A stretch of DNA of 64,000 bases from positions 124,001 through 188,000 of the forward strand of contig JAUYRZ010000085.1 of NCBI GenBank assembly GCA_030695565.1, read 5' to 3'. The stretch is from Archangium sp. (GTDB taxonomy: Bacteria > Myxococcota > Myxococcia > Myxococcales > Myxococcaceae). Below the pieces are notes generated by a model. The model made no database searches. It worked only from the letters and a program-made list of their open reading frames with translations, and was not told the DNA's origin. This document shows positions 25,121-32,082 of this stretch, in pieces (position 1 is the stretch's first letter; every line of letters starts with the position of its first letter). The translations under genes and the position numbers were made by a program.

Positions 25121-25753
25121 ATGCCACTCATGGCCCGTGAATTGCGCATTACAGAGGAGACCCGGGGGGTGCTCGCGTGCGTCTGGCAGCTCAAGGCGAA
25201 GCCCAGCCTGGTGATCGACACCGCAGCGGTGGCCGCGGTGAAAGACGCGCTCAAGTGCACGGTGCCCGACGAGGTGCTCGCGCTCTTCGCCGCGGAAGGC
25301 GCGTCACTGGCGGTGATGCCCGCCCTCACGCTCGAGGTGACGACCTTCTTCGATGCCACGCACGGCAAGGGCCACTGGCGCACGGAGCTCCAGTTCGACC
25401 ACGTGGTGTTTGCGCGGCTTCCCAGTGATGACGCCGAGCCGCTGTATGCGTCCTTTCGTCGGGGCGATTCACCGACGCTGGCCCTGTGGCACGCGCGAAG
25501 TCCGCAACCCGGGGGCATCGCGATCACCATCGAGGACTACGCCAAGCGCCGCTGGGGCGAGCTGCCCGAAGTGGACGGCAGGGCCTTCAAGCCGGTCGTC
25601 GACCTGCCGCCGCCCCCGCCCGCGCGCCAGGTAATACACCCGACGTTCGGTCAAGGCAGGGTGCTCGATCAACGCGACGACAAGCTGCGCATCGACTTCG
25701 GAGCGGCCGGTATCAAGACCATCGCGGAGCGCTTCGTCAAGCCAAGGCCCTGA
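25121..25753 (+). CDS. Unknown protein with C-terminal PcrA/UvrD-type Tudor-like domain
   Basis: 210 residues from ATG 25121 (MPLMARELRI); ATG 25130 is an equal alternative. The first 150 residues or so (LACVWQLKAKPSLVIDTAAVAAVKDALKC, LALFAAEGASLAVMP) look like an SMI1/KNR4- or DUF-type alpha/beta domain, unassigned. After a Pro-rich linker (DLPPPPPARQ) the last 40 residues read VIHPTFGQGRVLDQRDDKLRIDF...GIKTIAERFVKP. This closely matches the C-terminal Tudor-like domain of PcrA/UvrD helicases that contacts RNA polymerase. Finding it without a helicase suggests an RNA-polymerase- or DNA-repair-associated adaptor, which is inference. Confidence 0.65.
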   Translation: MPLMARELRITEETRGVLACVWQLKAKPSLVIDTAAVAAVKDALKCTVPDEVLALFAAEGASLAVMPALTLEVTTFFDATHGKGHWRTELQFDHVVFARLPSDDAEPLYASFRRGDSPTLALWHARSPQPGGIAITIEDYAKRRWGELPEVDGRAFKPVVDLPPPPPARQVIHPTFGQGRVLDQRDDKLRIDFGAAGIKTIAERFVKPRP

Positions 25754-25804
25754 TATCGCTTCGTTTTTCGGGAGATGTCAGTGCCCCTTGGTACACCGCT
25801 CGTC

Positions 25805-26590
25805 ATGAAACACGCGTACTCCGTGGCCGAAGTCGCAACGCTCCTGGGGCAGCAGCCCGCGGTGACCCGTGAGCTGATCCGCTCGACCTTCGACGGACCC
25901 CGCGACCTGCTCTCGTTTCAGGATCTGGTGCTGGTGCGCGCCGCGCGTGATCTGGCTGAGCGCAAGGTGCCCAAAGCGAAGATCACCGAAGCCCTCAACC
26001 GGGTGCGCGGCGAGCTGCCTTCCGATGAACCGCTCTCGTCGGTCACCATGCAGAAGGTCGGCAAGGAGCTGGTGGTCAACGCCGGCGCGACCAAGTGGAA
26101 CGCCGCTTCAGGCCAGCAGCTGCTCGATCTCGACCGGGCACCGCGGGGCGCCACCTGGCTGCGGCCGGTGCCCACCCGCGATGCCGACGCCTTGTTCGCC
26201 AGCGCCGTGCAGATGGAGGAGACCGAAAACCCCGGCGCCCTCGAGGCCTATGCCGAGGCCGTCGCCGCCGATCCCCACCACGCCGACGCGCACGTGAACC
26301 TGGGGCGGTTGCTGCACCAGCAGGGCCGGCTGCACGAAGCCGAAGCGCACTACGTCGCGGCCATGGTGTCGCGGCCCACCGATGCCACGGCCTGCTTCAA
26401 CCTGGCCGTGGTGCTCGAGGATCTCGGGCGCATCGACGACGCGATCGCCCGCTACCGCGAGACGCTGGAGTTGGATCCGAACGTGGTCGACGCCTACTTC
26501 AACCTCTCCCGCCTCTACGAAAAGAAGGGGGAGAAGGTGGCCGCCATTCGCAACCTGAAGGACTACCGGCGCCTCAGCGCACCTCGTTGA
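25805..26590 (+). CDS. MerR-like DNA-binding domain fused to TPR repeats
   Basis: 261 residues from ATG 25805; an in-frame ATG at 25775 is the other candidate. Residues 1-70 (YSVAEVATLLGQQPAVTRELIRSTF, FQDLVLVRAARDLAERKVPKAKITEALNRVR) follow the MerR winged-helix plan. A short middle segment ends in a Trp-containing loop. Residues from about 140 on contain three to four TPR units (ALEAYAEAVAADPHHADAHVNLGRLLHQQG, EAEAHYVAAMVSRPTDATACFNLAVVLEDLG, AIARYRETLELDPNVVDAYFNLSRLYEKKG). The protein probably regulates transcription while binding a partner. Its 3' end overlaps the convergent DHS-like gene by 17 bases. Confidence 0.75.
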   Translation: MKHAYSVAEVATLLGQQPAVTRELIRSTFDGPRDLLSFQDLVLVRAARDLAERKVPKAKITEALNRVRGELPSDEPLSSVTMQKVGKELVVNAGATKWNAASGQQLLDLDRAPRGATWLRPVPTRDADALFASAVQMEETENPGALEAYAEAVAADPHHADAHVNLGRLLHQQGRLHEAEAHYVAAMVSRPTDATACFNLAVVLEDLGRIDDAIARYRETLELDPNVVDAYFNLSRLYEKKGEKVAAIRNLKDYRRLSAPR

Positions 26591-27743
26591 CGCTCCACTC
26601 GATCGTCGCCATCAGCTCCTTGCGGCGCTTCTGCACGTCGACGTCGAGGTACTTCACCGCGTCCTTCATCTTGTCCATCAGGCGGAAGGGCTTTCGCTTG
26701 CTCTGCTTGACCTGCATCAGCGCATGCACGAGCCACGGGAAGACGGCGGTCACGTCGCAGTGCACGTAGACCGAGCCGGTCTCCACCGCGTCGGCAGACA
26801 CCTTGCCCCAGGTGTGGCCTTCACCGGCAGGGCAGCTGGAGAGCGCGCCGTTGTCGACCGGGTCGACGCAGAACTGCACGTCGATGTCGAAGCCCGAGGT
26901 GGGCACGTTGAGAATTTGGTCGAGCAGCGGCTCGCCCTGGAGCGTGTAGTTCTTGGGCACGCCGCCACCGAGAATCCACACCGCCATGCGCTTGGAGAAG
27001 TGGTGCCGGCAGTAGTGCTGGATGGCCGCCATCTCGTAGACGTCTTCGTTGATGTCGAGCTCGAACTTGAACTCAGGGCCCAGCAGCTTCTTGAGCTTCA
27101 CCACGTTCAGGAAGATCGACCCGTCCTGCACGGCGCCCACGAAGATCGGCACGGCGCGGCGGTAGCAGGTCGACAGGAGCGAAGGCTGCTCGACGCCCAG
27201 CTCCTCCTCGATCGCGTTCATGTGCTTGCCGAGCAGGTAGTGGAACTCGGGCGTGGTCATCTTCTTCTGGAAGTCGGCGTGGCGGATGATCGCGGAGAAG
27301 AGCCGGTCGGTGTCGAGCAGCACCTCTTCGGCGAAGCCCAGGTCGTAGATGCGAATGATGCGCGCCGTGCGGTACTGAATGTCGCCCGCGTTGGGGTTCA
27401 CCTCGCGGATGTGGTGTTTCAAGACGCGGTGAGCGTCGTGGTACAGGTTCGCGCCCGTGGTGGTGATGGCGCTGATCACCCCCGTCTCGACCAGGGGAAT
27501 GATGCAGCTCTGGTGGAGACCTGCCGGCGTCATGGCGCCCGACAGGGTGAGGAAGACGGCCGCGTTCTCTTCGAGTGACCGGCGCATCAGCTCGAAAGCC
27601 GTGCGCTCCTGGCGGCCCACGTAGGCGCCAAAGGCCGTTTCGAGCAGCTCGATGGCGGTCTCTTTGCCGGTGATCGGCCGAGGGTTGACTCGGCGGGCTT
27701 TGTCATACGTCTTCCGAAGCGTCTGCTGGGTCTTGGTAGCCAT
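26574..27743 (-). CDS. Deoxyhypusine-synthase-family enzyme
   Basis: 389 residues from ATG 27743 (MATKTQQTLRK). Family motifs seen: ATTTGANLYHDAHR-type NAD-site segment at about 94-104 (TTTGANLYHD), GGGVPKNYTLQ at 259-269, and TWGKVSADA with K314. In eukaryotic deoxyhypusine synthase the Lys of the WGK motif carries the aminobutyl intermediate. Bacteria lack eIF5A, and bacterial members of this family act on free polyamines (for example making homospermidine) or have no known target. The catalytic lysine is intact, so activity on spermidine is likely. No polyamine genes are adjacent. Expressed from its own minus-strand promoter region, divergent from the lipoprotein at 27797. Confidence 0.8.
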   Translation of the reverse strand: MATKTQQTLRKTYDKARRVNPRPITGKETAIELLETAFGAYVGRQERTAFELMRRSLEENAAVFLTLSGAMTPAGLHQSCIIPLVETGVISAITTTGANLYHDAHRVLKHHIREVNPNAGDIQYRTARIIRIYDLGFAEEVLLDTDRLFSAIIRHADFQKKMTTPEFHYLLGKHMNAIEEELGVEQPSLLSTCYRRAVPIFVGAVQDGSIFLNVVKLKKLLGPEFKFELDINEDVYEMAAIQHYCRHHFSKRMAVWILGGGVPKNYTLQGEPLLDQILNVPTSGFDIDVQFCVDPVDNGALSSCPAGEGHTWGKVSADAVETGSVYVHCDVTAVFPWLVHALMQVKQSKRKPFRLMDKMKDAVKYLDVDVQKRRKELMATIEWSVNEVR

Positions 27744-27796
27744 GAGCGCGGGCGGTATACACCCGAACCTCAACACGGCCGATCTGGAGTTTTCCT

Positions 27797-29773
27797 TTGA
27801 AGAAACTGACTTTGCCCCTCGCTGCGGTCCTCACCCTCCTGGGCTGCAACTGCCGCGACATGCAGCCCGCGGGCACCGTTCCTGACTTCGTGCCCACGCC
27901 CACCGCGCTCAGCTTCTCCGCCTGCCCCACGCGCGACGAGAACAACCTGGCCGTGGCCGGCGTGTTCCCCGACACCAAGAAGTTGAGCATCACCAACCAG
28001 GGCCGCGTCGATGGCGAGCTGGCGCTGACCCTCAGTGGCGCCGGCGCATCGTCTTTCACCCTGGGCAGCGGCCTGCCGACCTCGATCGCCCGCCTCGGCG
28101 ACGTGGAAATCCCCATCTCGTTCTCCCCCACCGCCAAGGGTGACGTGCGCGCCGATCTGACCATCGACGACAAGACGGACAGCACGGAGAACCGGGTCGT
28201 CACGCTCATCGGCTCGGGCATCAACCTGCCGGCGCAGCCGTCGATCGAGACGGCCCCTCAGAAGAAGGACGCCAGCGGCTTCCTCACCTGCACCGCCGAC
28301 AGCCCGATCTCGGAGTGCACCCTCGACTTCCCCGACACGCTGATGGATCAGTCGGCCACCCTGCAGCTGAAGATCCGCAACCGCGGCTGCCCCGCGCTCA
28401 AGGTCACCGCGATCGAGATCGACGGTTCGACCACCCCGGGCACCAACGACGGCTTCACCCTCGACTCGCCGTCTTCTTCGCCCAGCGAAGGCTCGCCCAT
28501 CCTGCTCTCCACCGCGGACGGCACCGATGAGACCACCATCACCATCCGCTTCACCGCGACGGACGACGGCTCGGGCTCCAGCTCGCAGTCGCACTACGCG
28601 GTGCTCACGCTCAAGAGCAACGACCCGGTGATCGGCGACGGCGCGGCCAACCCGGCCCGTCTCACCATCCAGGCCAACGCGATCAAGCCGAGCATCTACG
28701 TCTCGCCCACCAGCTGTAACTTCACCAACGCGCAGGACGTGTGCGGCAACGCGACGCGCATTCAGAACAAGGCGAACTTCCGGGTGACCAACGACGGCAG
28801 CACGCCCATCGCGATCTCCGGCGTGCGGTTCCGTTCGTCGGGCGGCACCACCAGCAGCGACAGCCGCTTCTCCATCACCCAGAACGTGGCCGGCCAGATG
28901 ATTCAGCCCACCGCCAGCGCGACCATCGAGGTGACCGAAGTCGATCAGCCGCTGCTCGTCTCCGACCAGCTGGAGATCGTCGCCGACATCCCCGGCATGG
29001 GCGCAGGTTCAGGTGGCACGGTGGTGGTCTCGGTGATCAGCGGCATCAAGCCCTGCCTCACCACCGACCCGATGGATGAAGTGGACTTCGGTGACCCGTC
29101 GGAGGAGCTGACGGCAAAGCTGATCACCATCCGCAACGGCGCAAGCTGCGGCACGTTGAAGATCGACTCGTTGAGCATCCGCCACCTCTCGGCAGCAGAA
29201 TTCTTCACCTTCATCGAGCCCATCGTCCCGCCGAACACCAGCTTGCCTGCCGGTGGATCAGTTCAGGCGACGGTTCAGTACCGTCGGCCTACCTCGGGCG
29301 GAATGCAACTCGCGGAATTGAAGATTGCAACGAACGACACGGACTACGGCGCCCCCAACTACAAGCAGCTGCTCCTCCGCTCGAACGCCGCACTCGACCA
29401 GATCCCCCAGGCGGGCATCACGGCCTGCCAGCCGGCCCAGCTGGTCAACGATCCGAACTGCGTGATGGGCGCGCAGACCTCCGCCTCGTTCAACCTCTCG
29501 ATGATCAACCCTGACGAGATCACCTTCTCGGGCGCGACCTCGACTGACAATGGAATGGTGCGCGAGTACCGCTTCACCCTGCTCCCGCCCATCCCCGGTG
29601 GGGCCACCAGCGCGGCGCTGCAGAACAACGGCATGCGCACGATGACCGACAAGGTGAAGCTCACCATTCCCCCGGGCGTCACCGGCACCTTCCGCATCGG
29701 TCTCGAGGTGTGGGACGACCGCGGCCAGAAGTCGGCCAACACCGACGTGATCACGGTCAACATCTACCCGTGA
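27797..29773 (+). CDS. Lipoprotein with repeated ASH/HYDIN-type (choice-of-anchor D) beta domains
   Basis: 658 residues. The start is TTG at 27797, with GGAG eight bases upstream. Lipobox LLGC (Cys 17). It has at least three tandem immunoglobulin-like domains of the 'choice-of-anchor D' sort. These show as repeated 'LSITNQGRVDGELALTLSGAGASSFTL', 'PISFSPTAKGDVRADLTIDD' and 'VVTLIGSG', and again 'LQLKIRNRGCPALKVTAIEIDG', 'TITIRFTATDDGSG', 'AVLTLKSND'. Cysteine pairs (FSACP, CTLDF, CNF...CGN) suggest a disulfide per domain. The product probably sits on the outer membrane as an adhesion or scaffold protein; no catalytic site seen. Confidence 0.75.
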   Translation: MKKLTLPLAAVLTLLGCNCRDMQPAGTVPDFVPTPTALSFSACPTRDENNLAVAGVFPDTKKLSITNQGRVDGELALTLSGAGASSFTLGSGLPTSIARLGDVEIPISFSPTAKGDVRADLTIDDKTDSTENRVVTLIGSGINLPAQPSIETAPQKKDASGFLTCTADSPISECTLDFPDTLMDQSATLQLKIRNRGCPALKVTAIEIDGSTTPGTNDGFTLDSPSSSPSEGSPILLSTADGTDETTITIRFTATDDGSGSSSQSHYAVLTLKSNDPVIGDGAANPARLTIQANAIKPSIYVSPTSCNFTNAQDVCGNATRIQNKANFRVTNDGSTPIAISGVRFRSSGGTTSSDSRFSITQNVAGQMIQPTASATIEVTEVDQPLLVSDQLEIVADIPGMGAGSGGTVVVSVISGIKPCLTTDPMDEVDFGDPSEELTAKLITIRNGASCGTLKIDSLSIRHLSAAEFFTFIEPIVPPNTSLPAGGSVQATVQYRRPTSGGMQLAELKIATNDTDYGAPNYKQLLLRSNAALDQIPQAGITACQPAQLVNDPNCVMGAQTSASFNLSMINPDEITFSGATSTDNGMVREYRFTLLPPIPGGATSAALQNNGMRTMTDKVKLTIPPGVTGTFRIGLEVWDDRGQKSANTDVITVNIYP

Positions 29774-29779
29774 GCTGAA

Positions 29780-29816
29780 GGCCCCCGGCCCTCTCCCCAC
29801 TGGGGAGAGGGAGTAC
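29780..29816. repeat. CTCTCCC/GGGAGAG repeat, partial
   Basis: GGCCCTCTCCCCACTGGGGAGAGGGAG, a short perfect hairpin between the convergent lipoprotein and Rrf2 genes. It could serve as a bidirectional transcript end. Confidence 0.65.
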
Positions 29817-29817
29817 G

Positions 29818-30267
29818 TCAGGCGCGCAGCAGCGGCGAGCGGTGCGTCAACGAGCGCATGGCCAGCTTGTCGAGGCGGGTGTTCCGGTAGACCTCGAGCA
29901 TGCGCTCCTGCCCGAGTGACCAGACTGAGAACATGGTGCACGTCGAGGTGAAGTTGCAGCCGCCGTGATCCTTCTCGGTGCACACGTTGACCGAGATCGG
30001 GCCTTCGACGGCCTGGATCACGTCGAGGAAGCTGACTTGAGAGGCAGGCACCGCCAGCGAGTACCCGCCGTGCGAGCCACGCACTGATTTCACCAGCCTG
30101 GACTTCACCAGGGTCTTCAGGATCTTCGCGAGGAACTCCTCGGGAATGTCCATCTGCCGGGCAATCTCCCGAAAAGACGTGGTGATCCCGTCGGGCAAGG
30201 AGGCGAGGAAAAGCATCGCCCGAGTGCCGTATTCAATCTTCCGGGAGATCTGGAAGGCGTGCTGCAT
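29818..30267 (-). CDS. Rrf2-family transcriptional regulator
   Basis: 149 residues beginning MQHAFQISRKIEYGTRAML. Winged-helix signature: 'ISRKIEYGTRAMLFLA', 'SFREIARQMDIPEEFLAKILKTLVKSRLVKSVRGSHGGYSLA'. Three Cys follow in NVCTEKDHGGCNFTSTC (C-x7-C-x5-C), like the cluster ligands of IscR/NsrR/RsrR, so an iron-sulfur cluster sensing iron, NO or redox state is likely. The first spacing is longer than the usual IscR one. Divergent from the PHP gene with 23 bases between starts, a natural place for an autoregulatory operator. Confidence 0.88.
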   Translation of the reverse strand: MQHAFQISRKIEYGTRAMLFLASLPDGITTSFREIARQMDIPEEFLAKILKTLVKSRLVKSVRGSHGGYSLAVPASQVSFLDVIQAVEGPISVNVCTEKDHGGCNFTSTCTMFSVWSLGQERMLEVYRNTRLDKLAMRSLTHRSPLLRA

Positions 30268-30290
30268 AGCGGAGTAACAGACCGTTTAGC

Positions 30291-31106
30291 ATGATCGACC
30301 TCCACTCGCACACGACCGCTTCCGATGGGCAGTACCCGCCCCACGAGCAGGTCGCGCTGGCCGCCAGGGCAGGCGTCACGGTGCTCGCGGTGACCGATCA
30401 CGACACCGTCGCCGCGTTGCCTGCCTGCGAGGCGGCCGCCAGGGCGAAGAACATGCGGTTGGTGCCCGGCATCGAGATCTCCTGCATCCACCACCGGCGC
30501 GAGGTGCACATCCTCGGGCACTTCATCGACCCGGTTGCCCCGAAGCTGGCCGCGTATGCAGTGCAGCTGGTCGACGAACGCGGCAAGCGCATGGAGCTGA
30601 TGGTGAAGAAGCTGGTCGCCCAGGGCGTGCCCGTCACCATGGAGCAGGTGCGCGAATTGGCCGGCGAGGCCACCCTCACCCGGCCTCATCTGGCGCGCGT
30701 GCTGGTGGAGCTGCGGGTGTGCTCCTCGATGAAGGAGGCGTTCGATCGTTTCCTGGGTGACGGAAAGTCGGCGTGGGTGCAGCGGTTCGAGCTCCCGGTG
30801 GATGCGGCGATCACCTTGATTCACGGCGCAGGCGGTACGGCGACCATCGCGCACCCGGGTAGCTCGCGGGTCAATCGGCTGGAGGTCGAGACCATGGCCA
30901 AGGCCGGGCTCGATGGGATTGAAGTGATTCACAAGGATCACCCGCCCAGCCAGCGTGAACTGTTCGCGAAGTGGGCAAAGGAGTTCAGTCTCATCTGCAC
31001 CGCGGGCAGCGACTTTCACGGCGAGAAGGTCGCGCCGGATCGGCACTTCGGATCGGTCGGCATGGATCCGGGTCAGTTCAAGCAGCTCGAAGCGCGCCGA
31101 ACCTGA
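30291..31106 (+). CDS. PHP-domain phosphoesterase, YciV/RNase AM-like
   Basis: 271 residues. PHP metal-site motifs: MIDLHSHTTASDG, TDHDT, ISCIHHRREVHILGH, a central 'IAHPGSSR', and 'CTAGSDFHGE' at the C-terminus. This is the order of the PHP family that includes E. coli YciV (a 5'-3' exonuclease RNase AM acting on oligonucleotides and rRNA 5' ends) and cyanobacterial 3',5'-bisphosphate phosphatases. The length (about 280) agrees. No signal peptide, so cytoplasmic. Divergent from the Rrf2 gene. Confidence 0.85.
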   Translation: MIDLHSHTTASDGQYPPHEQVALAARAGVTVLAVTDHDTVAALPACEAAARAKNMRLVPGIEISCIHHRREVHILGHFIDPVAPKLAAYAVQLVDERGKRMELMVKKLVAQGVPVTMEQVRELAGEATLTRPHLARVLVELRVCSSMKEAFDRFLGDGKSAWVQRFELPVDAAITLIHGAGGTATIAHPGSSRVNRLEVETMAKAGLDGIEVIHKDHPPSQRELFAKWAKEFSLICTAGSDFHGEKVAPDRHFGSVGMDPGQFKQLEARRT

Positions 31107-31132
31107 GCTCCCTCTGGGAGAGGGAGCTCTAC
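31107..31132. repeat. CTCTCCC/GGGAGAG repeat, minimal hairpin
   Basis: GCTCCCTCTGGGAGAGGGAGC, an imperfect hairpin of about 8 bp between the convergent PHP and FecR-domain genes. Confidence 0.5.
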
Positions 31133-32061
31133 TTCTCCTTCCACAGCCCCGGATCGATCGTAGGCGCCTTCACCGTCGTATCCAGCTCCACCGCCGCCGA
31201 AGACTTCGCCTGAGTTCCGCCGACACTTCTCGCCTGAACGCTCAACGAGTTCTTCCCCTCCTTGAGAAAGACCGGCACCTCGAAGTGCCCCCGCTCATCG
31301 ACGCTGACGATCTTCCCCTGCACCTCGACCAGCGCACCCGGCTGCACATCGCCCTTGAGCACCAGCTTCGGCGTGTTGATGGTCTTCTTCGTGGGCATCG
31401 AGACCTTGAGCAGCAACGACGACGGAATGGTGATCGGCGCACTCGGCGCCTGCCCCGGCTTCACGATCGACTGCTGCCCCGCACGAACGATCACCACCCG
31501 GCCTGCGCCCGAGAACGAGACCTCACCACTCTCGGTACCCACCGCGACCGTGCCCAGGCCGTTGCTGGCGATCGTGAACACGCCGCCATCCGTGGTGGCC
31601 GAAGCATCGCTGCCCGTCGCGCGCACCTCGAAGGTGTGCCGGCCCTGGCCTCTGACGGTGGCCTTCGCCATGCCTGATTCGAGGAGCAGCCTGGTGATGC
31701 TCTCCTTCAAGTCGCCGATACCGACCTCGGTGCCGGGCTCCATCTTCACTTCCCAGGTCTCGCCGCCGACGAGCACGGCGTAGCTGCCGTCGGTGGTGCG
31801 CACGCCGTCGCTGGGCAGCAGCGCGTCACCGGGCTTCGCGTCTTGCCAGCCGCCATCGAGGCCGCGGCGGATCTGCACGGTGCCGGTCAGCTCGCCCAGG
31901 CGGATCTCCACGGGGCGAGGGCCTGCATCGACCACCGTCACCGGCGGCACCACGACCTGCACGGGCTGCGAAGAAGGCTCGGCCAGGAACAACCACCACG
32001 CCAGCGGCACCATGGCCACGATGGCGATCAGGATGAGTGCGAACCGGACGCGGGGGGACAT
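31129..32061 (-). CDS. FecR-domain membrane protein with Ig-like C-terminus
   Basis: 310 residues. One N-terminal transmembrane anchor (FALILIAIVAMVPLAWWLFL). A FecR domain occupies about residues 50-190 (IRLGELTGTVQIRRG..., GDALLPSDGVRTTDGSYAVLVGGETWEVKMEPGTEV). Then a beta domain runs from about 200 on (INTPKLVLKGDVQPGALVEVQGKIVSVDERGHFEVPVFLKEGKNSLSVQAR), of the type seen in secreted adhesins. FecR domains outside TonB regulation appear in myxobacterial surface proteins. The gene sits 21 bases upstream of the histidine kinase start on the same strand's downstream side, so the two may share a transcript. Confidence 0.75.
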   Translation of the reverse strand: MSPRVRFALILIAIVAMVPLAWWLFLAEPSSQPVQVVVPPVTVVDAGPRPVEIRLGELTGTVQIRRGLDGGWQDAKPGDALLPSDGVRTTDGSYAVLVGGETWEVKMEPGTEVGIGDLKESITRLLLESGMAKATVRGQGRHTFEVRATGSDASATTDGGVFTIASNGLGTVAVGTESGEVSFSGAGRVVIVRAGQQSIVKPGQAPSAPITIPSSLLLKVSMPTKKTINTPKLVLKGDVQPGALVEVQGKIVSVDERGHFEVPVFLKEGKNSLSVQARSVGGTQAKSSAAVELDTTVKAPTIDPGLWKEK

Positions 32062-32082
32062 CTGTGCTGCTCCTTACTCGAT

